Source of the DNA: Duganella radicis
GTDB lineage: Bacteria; Pseudomonadota; Gammaproteobacteria; Burkholderiales; Burkholderiaceae_D
Assembly (NCBI RefSeq): GCF_009720825.1
Contig: NZ_WNKY01000004.1
Location: 1 to 64,000 of the forward strand
Direction: 5' to 3'
DNA length: 64,000 nucleotides
Positions 8,090-18,327 of this stretch are shown one piece after another; the stretch's first letter is position 1; every line of letters starts with the position of its first letter. The notes beneath the pieces were generated by a model, which saw only the letters and a program-made list of their open reading frames with translations, did not search any database and was not told the origin of the DNA. Made by a program: the position numbers and the translations under genes.

Positions 8090-9833
8090 ACACACTCAAT
8101 ACGATGGCCGCCGCGACTTCGACGGCCAGGCCAGGCTGCTGCTGATCGCCAGCATCGCCGCCGTGGTTGGCGCCCTCAGCACCGTCACCGCCGACCTGCT
8201 GCTGCATGCGATCCGCTTCTTCACCAACCTGTTCTTCTTCCAGAAATTCTCCACCACCTTCACCTCGCCGGCCACGCACACGCTGGGCACGTGGGTGATC
8301 GCGGTGCCGGTGATCGGCGGCCTGATCATCGGCCTGATCGCCCGCTACGGCACCGAGGCGATCCGCGGCCACGGCATCCCGGAAGCCATCGAGGCCATCC
8401 TGTTCAAGAAATCCACCATGTCGCCCAAGGTGGCGGTGCTCAAACCGCTGGCCTCCGGCATCGCCATCGGCAGCGGCGGCCCGTTCGGCGCCGAAGGTCC
8501 GATCATCATGACCGGCGGCGCGGTCGGCTCGCTGATCGCCCAGCACTTCCACCTGAGCGCGGCCGAACGCAAGGCGCTGCTGGTGGCGGGCGCGGTGGCC
8601 GGCATGACCGCCGTCTTCGGCACGCCGATTGCGGCCGTGCTGCTGGCGGTGGAATTGCTGCTGTTCGAACTGCGTCCGCGCAGCCTGGCGCCGGTGGCGG
8701 TGGCGTGCGCGGTGGCCGGCTTCCTGCGCCCGCCGCTGATCGAAAGCGGGCCGCTGTTCCCGCTGCATACCGCCGAGCTGCCGCCGTCGGCCCTGATTTC
8801 CTGCCTGATCGCCGGCGTGCTGTGCGGCGCGCTGGCATGGCTGCTGTCGACCTCCCTGTACCGGGTGGAAGACGCCTTCCACAAACTGCCGGTCCACTGG
8901 ATGTGGTGGCCGGCCATCGGCGGCCTGGCGGTCGGCATCGGCGGCTACCTCCAGCCGCGCGCGCTGGGCGTGGGCTACGACGTGATCGCCGACCTGCTCA
9001 ACAACCACATGGCCGCCGCAGCGATCGTCAGCCTGCTGATCGTCAAGGCCGTGATCTGGCTGCTGGCACTGGGTTCCGGCACCTCGGGCGGCGTGCTGGC
9101 GCCCTTGCTGATGCTGGGCGCGGGCCTGGGCGCCCTGCTCGGCCCCTACCTGCCGGGCGGCGAACCGGCCGTGTGGCCACTGGTGTTCATGGCCGCCACG
9201 CTGGGCGGCATGATGCGCGCGCCGGTGATGGCGGTGGTGTTCGCGTTCGAGCTGACGCACGACGTCAACGCCCTGCTGCCGGTGCTGGCCACCGCTACCG
9301 TGGCCTATGCCTTCACCGTGATCACCATGCATCGCTCCATCCTGACCGAGAAGATCGCCCGGCGCGGCCATCACATCTACCGCGAATACGGCATCGACCC
9401 GATGGAGCGCCACAGCGTGGCCGAGGTGATGACCAGCGAGGTGCAGACCATCGACGCCGACGCACTGATCGCCGACGTCGTGCTGAAGCACCACGCCCAT
9501 CCCGTGGTGCGCGACGGCGCGCTGGTCGGCATGCTGGACCGCGCCGGCCTGGCCAGCAAACCGGGGGCCGTGCGCGTGCGCGAACTGTTTGGCGTCAACG
9601 TGCCGATCGTCGCATTGGCCGACGAAACCTGCCGCGCGCTGGCCACGCGGCTGGCAGTGCACAAGGTCGGACGGCTGCCGGTGGTGGCCGACATGCAGTC
9701 GCGTAAGCTGGTCGGCATCGTCAGCCACCGCGACCTGATGAAGCCCGCGCTCGGCCTGCACGCCGAAGAGCTGGAACGGCAAACCGTGCGCCGGGTGAGG
9801 TTTTTACGTAAGGCGCGCGCGAATATTGGATAA
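8082..9833 (+). CDS. ClC-family chloride channel/transporter with CBS domains
   Basis: This 583-residue protein has a ClC membrane domain (about residues 20-420) and a cytosolic pair of CBS motifs (about 440-570: VAEVMTSEVQTIDADALIADV and GRLPVVADMQSRKLVGIVSHRD). Selectivity-filter motifs are visible: GSGGPFGAEGP keeps the gating glutamate, and GSGTSGGVLAP corresponds to the GxFxP region. The first filter motif reads GHGIP instead of GSGIP, so the central chloride-coordinating serine is replaced by histidine. It is translationally coupled to the MarR gene upstream, which probably regulates it. Anion type and channel versus exchanger mode cannot be read from the sequence. Confidence 0.92.
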   Translation: MNKHTQYDGRRDFDGQARLLLIASIAAVVGALSTVTADLLLHAIRFFTNLFFFQKFSTTFTSPATHTLGTWVIAVPVIGGLIIGLIARYGTEAIRGHGIPEAIEAILFKKSTMSPKVAVLKPLASGIAIGSGGPFGAEGPIIMTGGAVGSLIAQHFHLSAAERKALLVAGAVAGMTAVFGTPIAAVLLAVELLLFELRPRSLAPVAVACAVAGFLRPPLIESGPLFPLHTAELPPSALISCLIAGVLCGALAWLLSTSLYRVEDAFHKLPVHWMWWPAIGGLAVGIGGYLQPRALGVGYDVIADLLNNHMAAAAIVSLLIVKAVIWLLALGSGTSGGVLAPLLMLGAGLGALLGPYLPGGEPAVWPLVFMAATLGGMMRAPVMAVVFAFELTHDVNALLPVLATATVAYAFTVITMHRSILTEKIARRGHHIYREYGIDPMERHSVAEVMTSEVQTIDADALIADVVLKHHAHPVVRDGALVGMLDRAGLASKPGAVRVRELFGVNVPIVALADETCRALATRLAVHKVGRLPVVADMQSRKLVGIVSHRDLMKPALGLHAEELERQTVRRVRFLRKARANIG

Positions 9834-9861
9834 TGGCGTTTTTGCCTGACATCCGCTCGCC

Positions 9862-10536
9862 GTGCCCGACCACCCTACCCTTGCCGACCGCATCGAAGAC
9901 GCCCTGCCGCAGACGCAGTGCACCAAGTGCGGCTATGACGGCTGCCGTCCCTACGCCGAAGCGATAGCGGCCGGCACGGCCGAGATCAACCAGTGTCCGC
10001 CCGGCGGCGCCGAGGGCATCGCACGGCTGTCGGCCGTCACCGGCCGCAAGGTGATTCCCCTGAATCCGGCGAACGGGCTAGAGCGCCCGCGTGCCGTGGC
10101 CTACATCGACGAAACGCTGTGCATCGGCTGCACCCTGTGCATCCAGGCCTGCCCGGTGGACGCGATTGTCGGCGCGGCCAAGTTGATGCACACCGTGGTG
10201 CCGTCGCTGTGCACCGGCTGTGACCTGTGCGTGTCGCCCTGCCCGGTCGATTGCATCGTCATGGCCCCTGTCACCGAAAACACCGGCTGGGCCGCGTGGA
10301 CGCAGGCTGACGCCGACGCCGCACGCGAGCGCCATGACTTCCGCGCCATGCGCCTCAAGCGCGACAAGCAGGAAAACGACGCCCGCCTGGCCGCCAAGGC
10401 CGAGGCCAAGATGGCCGCCGTGCAGGCCATCGATCCGGCCGATGCCGAATCGGCCGCCGCGCTGGAACGCAAGCGCGCCATCATCGCCGCCGCCATGGAA
10501 CGCGCGCGGATCAAAAAGGAACAAGAGAGTCAATGA
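9862..10536 (+). CDS. rsxB: RnfB/RsxB-type electron transport iron-sulfur protein
   Basis: This 224-residue protein starts at GTG 9862 ([20 protein letters not shown]). The N-terminal Fe-S domain shows C-T-K-C-G-Y-D-G-C with a later NQCPPGG. Two 4Fe-4S ferredoxin motifs follow: [14 protein letters not shown] and [14 protein letters not shown]. The C-terminus is a charged helix. It lacks the N-terminal membrane anchor of classical RnfB, and no rnfA, C, D, G or E genes are adjacent. This soluble form beside nth is a common betaproteobacterial arrangement. The likely role is electron supply to a membrane or soluble partner. Its stop overlaps the nth start by 4 bp. Confidence 0.9.
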   Translation: MPDHPTLADRIEDALPQTQCTKCGYDGCRPYAEAIAAGTAEINQCPPGGAEGIARLSAVTGRKVIPLNPANGLERPRAVAYIDETLCIGCTLCIQACPVDAIVGAAKLMHTVVPSLCTGCDLCVSPCPVDCIVMAPVTENTGWAAWTQADADAARERHDFRAMRLKRDKQENDARLAAKAEAKMAAVQAIDPADAESAAALERKRAIIAAAMERARIKKEQESQ

Positions 10537-11180
10537 ACGCAGCCAAACGCTACGAAATGTTTGTGCGCTTCCGCGCCGCCAATCCGAAACCCGTCACCGA
10601 ACTCGAATACACAACGCCATTTGAACTGCTGATCGCCGTGCTGCTGTCGGCGCAGGCGACCGACGTCGGCGTCAACAAAGCCACGCGCAAACTCTACCCG
10701 GTGGCGAACACGCCGCAGGCCATACTGGATATGGGTGACGAGGAGTTGAAGACCTACATCCAGACCATCGGCCTGTACAAGACCAAGGCCAGGAACGTCA
10801 TCGCCACCTGCAAGATCCTGGTGGAGAAACACGGCGGCGTCGTCCCGGAAGACCGTGAATCGCTGGAAGAACTGCCAGGCGTAGGCCGCAAGACCGCCAA
10901 CGTGGTGCTGAACACCGCCTTCGGCCAGCCGACGATGGCGGTGGACACTCACATCTTCCGCGTCTCCAACCGCACCGGCCTGGCGCCGGGGAAGAACGTC
11001 GACATCGTCGAGCAGAAACTGCTGAAATTCGTGCCGAAAGAATTCCTGCACGACGCCCACCACTGGCTGATCCTGCACGGCCGCTATACCTGCAAGGCGC
11101 GCAAGCCGGAATGCTGGAACTGCATCCAGATCGACCTGTGCGACTACCGCGGCAAAACGCCCGCGCCGGCCGGTGTTTAA
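10533..11180 (+). CDS. nth: Endonuclease III (DNA glycosylase/AP lyase)
   Basis: This 215-residue base-excision repair enzyme removes oxidised pyrimidines and cleaves the abasic site. The helix-hairpin-helix [13 protein letters not shown] contains catalytic Lys120, and Asp138 lies in [13 protein letters not shown]; both sit at the E. coli numbering. The 4Fe-4S cluster motif near the C-terminus is C-x6-C-x2-C-x5-C ([17 protein letters not shown]). The gene begins in the overlapping ATGA of rsxB, so the two are co-translated. It is convergent with proB, and the stop codons nearly touch. Confidence 0.97.
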   Translation: MNAAKRYEMFVRFRAANPKPVTELEYTTPFELLIAVLLSAQATDVGVNKATRKLYPVANTPQAILDMGDEELKTYIQTIGLYKTKARNVIATCKILVEKHGGVVPEDRESLEELPGVGRKTANVVLNTAFGQPTMAVDTHIFRVSNRTGLAPGKNVDIVEQKLLKFVPKEFLHDAHHWLILHGRYTCKARKPECWNCIQIDLCDYRGKTPAPAGV

Positions 11181-12295
11181 AGCAGCACCAGATTATCGCG
11201 GTGAATCAGCTCTTTGCCTTCGACGAAGCCGAGGATGGATTCGATTTCGCTTGAGGGCTTGCGCATGATGCGGCGGGTTTCCGCGCTGGTGTAGTTGGTC
11301 AGGCCGCGCGCGATCGCCGCGCCTTCCGCATTGACGCAGGTGATGACCGCGCCGCGCCCGAATTCGCCCTTCACTTCCACCACGCCGATCGGCAGCAGCG
11401 ACTTGCCGTCACCGGTCAGCTTCTGCACCGCGCCGGCATCCAGCACCACCTGTCCCGCCGTGTGCAGATGATCCGCCATCCACTGCTTGCGCGCGGTCAG
11501 GTGGCCGGTTTGCGCGGCCAGCTCGGTGCCGATCACTTCACCGCTGGCCAGACGCGCCAGCACTTCGTTCTCGCGGCCATAGGCAATCACCGTATGCGCG
11601 CCGGATTTGGCGGCGCGCTTGGCGGCCAAAATTTTGGTCAGCATGCCGCCGCGCCCCAGACTGGAGCCGGCACCGCCGGCCATCGCCTCCAGCGCCGGAT
11701 CGCCCGCGCGGCCATGCTGGATCAGCACCGCGGCAGGGTCCTTGCGCGGATCGGCGCTGTACAGGCCTTGCTGGTCGGTGAGGATAATCAGCGCGTCGGC
11801 TTCGATCAGATTGGCGACCAGCGCGCCCAGCGTATCGTTGTCGCCGAACTTGATCTCGTCGGTGACGACGGTATCGTTCTCGTTGATGATCGGGACCACG
11901 CCCAGACGCAGCAAGGTGGTCAGCGTCGAACGCGCGTTGAGATAGCGCTCGCGGTCCGCCAGGTCGGCGTGCGTCAGCAGCACCTGGGCCGTGCCCAGTT
12001 GATGCGCGCGGAAGCTGGTTTCGTAAATCTGCGCGAGGCCCATCTGGCCGACGGCGGCGCAGGCCTGCAATTCGTGGATATCGGTGGGGCGCTGTTCGAA
12101 GCCGAGGCGCAGCATGCCTTCGGCGATGGCGCCGGACGACACCAGCACCACCTGCTTGCCCATGGCGCGCAGGCCGGCGATCTGCGCGGCCCAGCGCGCG
12201 ATGGCCGCATGATCGAGGCCGCGTCCATCATTGGTGACCAGAGACGATCCAACCTTGATGATGACGCGTGTAGCTTTTTGTATGACGGAATTCAT
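11177..12295 (-). CDS. proB: Glutamate 5-kinase
   Basis: This 372-residue enzyme phosphorylates glutamate in the first step of proline synthesis. The amino-acid kinase domain covers about residues 10-260 ([26 protein letters not shown] split as [46 protein letters not shown]), and a C-terminal PUA domain lies near 285-365 ([20 protein letters not shown]). It follows rplU-rpmA-obgE on the same strand, a typical betaproteobacterial order, but a hairpin lies between obgE and proB. Its 3' end overlaps the nth stop by 4 bp. Confidence 0.97.
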   Translation of the reverse strand: MNSVIQKATRVIIKVGSSLVTNDGRGLDHAAIARWAAQIAGLRAMGKQVVLVSSGAIAEGMLRLGFEQRPTDIHELQACAAVGQMGLAQIYETSFRAHQLGTAQVLLTHADLADRERYLNARSTLTTLLRLGVVPIINENDTVVTDEIKFGDNDTLGALVANLIEADALIILTDQQGLYSADPRKDPAAVLIQHGRAGDPALEAMAGGAGSSLGRGGMLTKILAAKRAAKSGAHTVIAYGRENEVLARLASGEVIGTELAAQTGHLTARKQWMADHLHTAGQVVLDAGAVQKLTGDGKSLLPIGVVEVKGEFGRGAVITCVNAEGAAIARGLTNYTSAETRRIMRKPSSEIESILGFVEGKELIHRDNLVLL

Positions 12296-12417
12296 GGGTG
12301 CGACAACATTCTCAAAACAAGCGGGGAAAAAAGTGCTGTATTTTGGCGGGCGGATTGCCCTGCTTTGCCGCGAACAGTCGCCGCGCCCGTGATGCGGGAG
12401 CGGCGCCGAATGGGAAA

Positions 12418-12446
12418 GGCATAATCAGCTGATAACAGATTATGCC
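12418..12446 (-). terminator. Hairpin between obgE and proB
   Basis: The 9-bp perfect arms GGCATAATC (12418-12426) and GATTATGCC (12438-12446) have an 11-nt loop and lie 15 bp after the obgE stop. On the minus strand only TTTCCC follows, so termination is probably partial. Confidence 0.5.
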
Positions 12447-12460
12447 GGGGATGCAGTGTT

Positions 12461-13619
<1,159 letters not shown>

Positions 13620-13644
13620 CGATTGAAGGCTTGCGCCTTACAAA

Positions 13645-13665
13645 CGGCCTGCCATTGGCAGGCCG
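13645..13665 (-). terminator. Second hairpin directly after rpmA
   Basis: A 9-bp perfect stem, CGGCCTGCC-ATT-GGCAGGCCG, is followed on the minus strand by TTTG, 9 bp past the rpmA stop. With the next hairpin it forms a tandem terminator or processing site. Confidence 0.55.
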
Positions 13666-13674
13666 GAGCGTAAA

Positions 13675-13932
13675 TTACGCTGCTGCGACGACGGTAACGT
13701 ACTTCTTACCTTCGCCTTTGGTCACGAACTTGACCACGCCGTTCACCAGGGCGAACAGGGTGTGGTCTTTGCCGGTGCCAACACCTTCGCCGGCGCGCAC
13801 TGGGGTGCCGCGTTGACGAATGATGATGCCGCCTGCATTGATCGATTGACCGCCGTAGACTTTAACGCCCAGGCGTTTTGATTCTGAGTCACGACCATTT
13901 CGCGTAGTGCCGCCGCCTTTTTTGTGTGCCAT
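13675..13932 (-). CDS. rpmA: 50S ribosomal protein L27
   Basis: This 85-residue L27 begins [20 protein letters not shown], the glycine- and basic-rich N-terminal tail that reaches the peptidyl-transferase centre. The core is [20 protein letters not shown]. Full length, with the usual betaproteobacterial position just after rplU. An AGGAG ribosome binding site precedes the ATG. Confidence 0.98.
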   Translation of the reverse strand: MAHKKGGGTTRNGRDSESKRLGVKVYGGQSINAGGIIIRQRGTPVRAGEGVGTGKDHTLFALVNGVVKFVTKGEGKKYVTVVAAA

Positions 13933-13969
13933 GCTAAAGCTCCTTGACTAAAAAAGTGTCGATACGCGA

Positions 13970-14281
13970 TTAAGCGTTGATCGATACAACTTGGATTTCG
14001 GTGTAGTTCTGACGGTGACCCTGACGCTTCTGATAGTGCTTACGACGACGCATCTTAAAGATCGTCACTTTTTCGTGACGGCCGTGGGAAACCACAGTTA
14101 CCAGAACCTTGGCACCTTCAACCAGCGGAGCACCGAACTTGATGCTGTCGCCCGCGCCAACGGCGAGGACTTGGTCAATGGTGATTTCGGAACCAATGTC
14201 TGCCGGTATCTGTTCTACTTTGAGTTTTTCGCCTGCGGCAACTTTGTACTGTTTGCCACCGGTTTTTATGACCGCGTACAT
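13970..14281 (-). CDS. rplU: 50S ribosomal protein L21
   Basis: This 103-residue L21 starts at ATG 14281 ([20 protein letters not shown]) with a GAAGAGG ribosome binding site; an in-frame ATG 18 bp upstream is not the family start. The 23S rRNA-binding C-terminal signature is [16 protein letters not shown]. It is the first gene of the rplU-rpmA-obgE unit, driven by a consensus promoter with a leader hairpin. Confidence 0.98.
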   Translation of the reverse strand: MYAVIKTGGKQYKVAAGEKLKVEQIPADIGSEITIDQVLAVGAGDSIKFGAPLVEGAKVLVTVVSHGRHEKVTIFKMRRRKHYQKRQGHRQNYTEIQVVSINA

Positions 14282-14311
14282 GATTTGAAACCTCTTCAAA
14301 TGTTAAGAAAA

Positions 14312-14330
14312 TTCCCCGAAAACAGGGGAA
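14312..14330 (-). promoter_or_regulatory. Leader hairpin of the rplU mRNA
   Basis: A 6-bp stem TTCCCC/GGGGAA with a 7-nt loop lies between the transcription start and the ribosome binding site. It could be an L21-type leader element controlled by a ribosomal protein. Confidence 0.4.
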
Positions 14331-14336
14331 CCGCAG

Positions 14337-14365
14337 ATTATACACAGGATAGGAATTTGCGTCAA
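14337..14365 (-). promoter_or_regulatory. Sigma-70 promoter of rplU-rpmA-obgE
   Basis: On the minus strand TTGACG (14365-14360) and TATAAT (14342-14337) are separated by exactly 17 bp. This is the best promoter match in the window and suits a highly expressed ribosomal operon. Confidence 0.85.
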
Positions 14366-14457
14366 AAACTATTCACAAATGGCGGATGACGTGGTATGTC
14401 AAACAATTTTGCCAACTTCTGAAGACGGGGCGGCGCCCTCTGAGCGGGGGCATGGCG

Positions 14458-14463
14458 TATAAT
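14458..14463 (+). promoter_or_regulatory. Possible -10 element of ispB
   Basis: A perfect TATAAT lies 35 bp before the ispB start, with no convincing -35 hexamer at the expected spacing. Confidence 0.35.
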
Positions 14464-14497
14464 CCCGGCACCATTAGTCTAACTGCACAGGTTTGTC

Positions 14498-15475
14498 TTG
14501 TCTGCCGCCACCCAAAACACCATCATCCAAACCATCGCCGCCGACATGGACGCGGTCAATTCGGTGATCCGCCAACGCCTGCATTCCGAGGTTCCCCTCG
14601 TGAACCAGATCGCCGAATACATCATCAGCGCGGGCGGCAAACGCATCCGCCCGGTGCTGGTACTTCTGGTAGCGAACGCTTACTCCTATCAAGGCAAGGC
14701 CCATCACGAGCTGGCGGCGGTGGTGGAATTCATCCACACCGCGACCCTGCTGCACGACGACGTGGTGGATGAATCCTCGCTGCGCCGTGGCCGCGCCACC
14801 GCCAACGCCCTGTTTGGCAACGCCGCGTCGGTGCTGGTGGGTGACTTCCTGTATTCGCGCGCGTTCCAGATGATGGTCAGCCTGAACAATATGCGCGTGA
14901 TGCAAATCCTGTCGGACGCCACCAACGTGATCGCCGAGGGCGAGGTGCTGCAACTGCTGAACATGCACGATCCGGACGTGACGCAGGAACGCTACCTGCA
15001 AGTGATCCGCTCCAAGACCGCCAAGCTGTTTGAAGCGGCGGCCGAGCTGGGCGCGCTGGTGGCCGGCGCCACCGATGCGCAGATCACCGCGGCCGGCGAA
15101 TATGGCCGCTCGCTGGGCACCGCCTTCCAGCTGATCGACGACGTGCTGGACTACGCCGGCGACGCCAGCGAAATCGGCAAGAACGTCGGCGACGACCTGC
15201 GCGAAGGCAAGCCTACCCTGCCGCTGATCTACCTGATGGAAAACGGCACGGCCGAGCAGCGCGAGCTGGTGCGTTCATGCATTGAAAACGGCGACGAGCA
15301 GCACTTCGACACCATCCTGGCCGCCATCACCAGCAGCGGCGCGCTGGACTACACACGTGAACAGGCGGTGATCGCCGCCAAACGCGCATCGGATGCGATT
15401 GCCGACCTGCCGGACAGCGTCTACAAAGAGTCGCTGCTCCAGCTGGCGCACTTCTCAGTGCACCGCAACCACTAA
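14498..15475 (+). CDS. ispB: Octaprenyl (polyprenyl) diphosphate synthase
   Basis: This 325-residue trans-prenyltransferase makes the ubiquinone side chain. Both aspartate-rich motifs are present: LLHDDVVDE (near residue 84) and LIDDVLDY (near 211), as are GGKRIRPVL and the KTAKLFEAAAELGA region. The start is probably TTG 14498, giving the usual N-terminus SAATQNTIIQTIAADMDAVN; the next in-frame ATG at 14546 would remove 16 residues. Its end overlaps the convergent arsC-like gene by 4 bp. Confidence 0.95.
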   Translation: MSAATQNTIIQTIAADMDAVNSVIRQRLHSEVPLVNQIAEYIISAGGKRIRPVLVLLVANAYSYQGKAHHELAAVVEFIHTATLLHDDVVDESSLRRGRATANALFGNAASVLVGDFLYSRAFQMMVSLNNMRVMQILSDATNVIAEGEVLQLLNMHDPDVTQERYLQVIRSKTAKLFEAAAELGALVAGATDAQITAAGEYGRSLGTAFQLIDDVLDYAGDASEIGKNVGDDLREGKPTLPLIYLMENGTAEQRELVRSCIENGDEQHFDTILAAITSSGALDYTREQAVIAAKRASDAIADLPDSVYKESLLQLAHFSVHRNH

Positions 15476-15819
15476 AGGATCTCCTGCACCAACTCGGAAG
15501 GACGGCAAAGGCGTACGCCTTTTGCCGTCACCACCAGCGGGCGTTCGATCAAGGCGGGATGCGCCATCATGGCGTCCAGCAGCGCTTCATCCGACAGCGA
15601 CTCGTCGGCCAGTCCCAGTTCCACATACAAATCGCCCTTGTTGCGCATGGCCTGGCGCACGGTCAGGCCGGCCTTGGCGATCAGCTCTTGCAGCTGCGCG
15701 CGCGATGGCGGGGTCTTGAGGTATTCGATGATCTCGGGCTCAACGCCGGTAGCGCGGATGGCTTCCAGCGTTTTACGCGAAGTGCCGCAGACGGGATTAT
15801 GGTAGATGGTGACGCTCAT
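15472..15819 (-). CDS. arsC: ArsC-family (glutaredoxin-dependent type) arsenate reductase
   Basis: This 115-residue thioredoxin-fold protein has the active-site segment IYHNPVCGTSRKTL with the single catalytic cysteine (C11), and the later signature RPLVVTAKGVRLCRP containing the arginine triad region. The family reduces arsenate with glutathione and glutaredoxin, although some ArsC/YffB homologues have other roles. No ars operon surrounds it, so an arsenic role is inferred from family only. It is convergent with ispB. Confidence 0.88.
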   Translation of the reverse strand: MSVTIYHNPVCGTSRKTLEAIRATGVEPEIIEYLKTPPSRAQLQELIAKAGLTVRQAMRNKGDLYVELGLADESLSDEALLDAMMAHPALIERPLVVTAKGVRLCRPSELVQEIL

Positions 15820-15860
15820 GATGCTGCCCTTGTACGCAATAACAAAGGCAGCATTATGGC

Positions 15861-18188
15861 TTAAAACTTGGTCGCGAGGCTGAGGCCGATGCTGCGCGGC
15901 GCCAGCCGGTAACCCTGCACGATCGACGCCACCTGCGGATGCTGGATGATGGTGTCGGTATCGAAGGCATTCTTCACAAAGGCGGTAAACGCATAGCTGC
16001 CGAAGGTGATGCCGGCGCTGAAGTCGGTGGTGTGATACGCCGGACGGTCATGGTCGGTCTGGTCCGGATCGAGCGAGCCTTTGCTGGAACCCACCCACTG
16101 CATGCCCGCCATCACAAACGCCGGACGCTCCCACGCCGAGAAGTTGTAGGTGGCGTTGACGGCGGCGTTATATTTCGGCACACCCTGAATCTGCGCGCCG
16201 GCCACCGCGCCCACCACGCCGTTCTCGATGCCGACATCGTTGGACAGTTCCGCTTTCACGTAGCCACCCGATGCGCTCAGCGTCAGGCCTGGCAGCGGCT
16301 TGGCCTTGATGTCGAATTCGAAGCCCTTGGTGGTGGCGTCGCCGGCGTTGGCGTTGTAGGTGTAGGCGCAGGTCGGCAGGTACACGCCCTGCTGGATGTT
16401 CTTCCACTTCACGTAGAACACGTCCGCGTTGATGGTCAGGCGGTTGTTGAGGAAGCGCGACTTGCTGCCGACCTCATAGCTCCACAAGCTGTCCGGCGAA
16501 TACGATGGCGGACCGGCCGTGATGCCGTTCGCCTCCAGATCCGGGCCGCAGGTGGTCGGCGGCACGTAGATGTTGGCGCCACCAAGGCGGAAGCCTTTGG
16601 CCACGCTGGTGTACACGGTGTTGGTCGGATTGACTTCCCACGTCAGCGCATACTTCGGCGTGAAGGCGCTGGACGACGTCTCGGCGCTGCTGTTGTTGCC
16701 CGCACCCGCCAGGTAGTTGCCGTTGCGCTGCTCCAGCGTGGTATTCGCTTTCAGGTAGCGCGCGCCCACGGTGGCGTGCACGGTCGGCGAGAAGTAGTAG
16801 TTCAACTCACCGAAGATGGAGGCCTGCTTCTCGCGATAATGGAAAGCGCCCGCAAACGAGTTATCGCCCGGGAACTGGCCGGGACGCGCATCCGGCAGCA
16901 GGTCCGGATCGGCGATATCGAAGCCGAACTGCTTGAAGGTATCGGTCACGCCGAAGATAGGATCGTTCTCGATGATGTTGGTGTGCTGGCGCGAGAAGTA
17001 GGTACCGGCCAGCCAGGTCCACGGCGACACCTTCTCGTCATACGGATGCGAAGCCAGGCGGAATTCCTGCGACACCTGCCGCACCTGATTGTTCAGGTAC
17101 ACCGCCGACGGCAGCCCCGCAATCGCCGCGATCAGCTCCGGCGGCGCCTTGCCGCCATCCTCGGTCGAGGTCAGGAAGGTCGACAGCGAATAGCTGTTGT
17201 AGGCCGAGCCATTCTGCGTGCGGTCGAACTTGCGCTGGAAGTAGCTGGTGGCCGAGGTCAGGTCGAACGGACCCAGATCCCAGTTGACGGTCACGCTGGG
17301 CGACAGCAGTTTGTCGATCGACGGCTCGCGCACCTGCTTCTGGGCCTGATACAGCGGCAGATCGAGGTTGAAGGCCGAGATATCCTTGGCATCCACGCGC
17401 TGGTAATACACCGATGGCGTAATCGTCAGCGTGCGGGTCGGTCGCCATTTCAGCGCGGCGCGGAATTCCTGGTCGCTGATCTTGTTGATGTTGTTGGCGA
17501 TGACCTTGCCGTCGCCATCGACCTGATTGATAAAGCCGCCCGTGTGCTGCGCCTGCACGCCGATGCGCAGCGCCAGTTCCTCGGGAATCAGCGGGAAGTT
17601 GGCCACCACGTTGGCCGCATAGTTGGCGCTGCCGCCTTTGGTGTTGGAGCCTTCGGTGTAGGTGGTGAATTCGCGCTCTTTCAAATCCGGCTCGTTCGGC
17701 ACGAACTTGATGGTGCCGCCCATGGAGCTGGCGCCGTACAAGGTGGCCTGCGGACCGCGCAGCACTTCCACCCGGTCGATATCGAAGAAGCGCGGCTCGA
17801 TATTCCCCATGGTGTAGACGTTGCCCACCGTGATAGGCGTATCGCCAAGGTAGACGCCCACCGTGGCCGCACCAGCCGTGGAGCTGATGCCGCGGATCTC
17901 GATGTTGGACGTGCCTGGCCCCGCGCCGCCGTTGCCGCTGGCGGCGGTGAAGGAGATATTCGGCACCACGCGCGTCAGGTCGGTGATATCGCGCACATGC
18001 TCCGCTTGCAGCTGCGAACCGGTAACGGCGCTGATACTCATCGCTACCTTGGCCGGATCTTCCTTGCGCTTTTGCGCGGTCACTTTAACGACTTCGATTT
18101 CTTCCGAGGGCTGCACCTGCTGTGCCCACGATGGGGCACTGAATGCCGTGAGCACGGCGGTGGCGATAAGTTTGCGTCGAATATCCAT
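15861..18188 (-). CDS. TonB-dependent outer-membrane receptor
   Basis: This 775-residue protein has a signal peptide (MDIRRKLIATAVLTAFSAPS), a TonB-box-like region (SEEIEVVKVTAQKRKE), the plug domain (residues about 45-155, with IEIRGISSTAGAATVGVYLG and IDRVEVLRGPQATLYG) and a beta-barrel ending in the aromatic LSLATKF. The plug start VTAQKRKE is the class common in Sphingomonads and Oxalobacteraceae, often used for carbohydrates or other non-siderophore substrates. An exported amidohydrolase lies 139 bp upstream on the same strand, so uptake of amide or peptide-derived compounds is possible. The substrate is unknown. Confidence 0.93.
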   Translation of the reverse strand: MDIRRKLIATAVLTAFSAPSWAQQVQPSEEIEVVKVTAQKRKEDPAKVAMSISAVTGSQLQAEHVRDITDLTRVVPNISFTAASGNGGAGPGTSNIEIRGISSTAGAATVGVYLGDTPITVGNVYTMGNIEPRFFDIDRVEVLRGPQATLYGASSMGGTIKFVPNEPDLKEREFTTYTEGSNTKGGSANYAANVVANFPLIPEELALRIGVQAQHTGGFINQVDGDGKVIANNINKISDQEFRAALKWRPTRTLTITPSVYYQRVDAKDISAFNLDLPLYQAQKQVREPSIDKLLSPSVTVNWDLGPFDLTSATSYFQRKFDRTQNGSAYNSYSLSTFLTSTEDGGKAPPELIAAIAGLPSAVYLNNQVRQVSQEFRLASHPYDEKVSPWTWLAGTYFSRQHTNIIENDPIFGVTDTFKQFGFDIADPDLLPDARPGQFPGDNSFAGAFHYREKQASIFGELNYYFSPTVHATVGARYLKANTTLEQRNGNYLAGAGNNSSAETSSSAFTPKYALTWEVNPTNTVYTSVAKGFRLGGANIYVPPTTCGPDLEANGITAGPPSYSPDSLWSYEVGSKSRFLNNRLTINADVFYVKWKNIQQGVYLPTCAYTYNANAGDATTKGFEFDIKAKPLPGLTLSASGGYVKAELSNDVGIENGVVGAVAGAQIQGVPKYNAAVNATYNFSAWERPAFVMAGMQWVGSSKGSLDPDQTDHDRPAYHTTDFSAGITFGSYAFTAFVKNAFDTDTIIQHPQVASIVQGYRLAPRSIGLSLATKF

Positions 18189-18327
18189 GTGTGATCTTCT
18201 CCTTGGCGCCCCAAAATGATGCGTTTTTGCTCATATTGGGCTAGTTGCTTATATTAACCATATTAATGTTTTAACAAAGCAAGAAGTTTGCCAAGGCGTT
18301 GGAATACCACCACAATCCAGCCATGTA

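Noticed and set aside
8061-9782. A 573-codon open frame on the minus strand opposite the chloride channel gene
   Set aside because: It is His/Gln/Arg-rich shadow sequence from high GC at codon position 3; the plus-strand frame carries the full ClC and CBS motifs.
15939-18194. A 751-codon open frame on the plus strand opposite the TonB receptor
   Set aside because: Composition is that of an antisense shadow, with no ribosome binding site or domain; the minus strand encodes a complete receptor.
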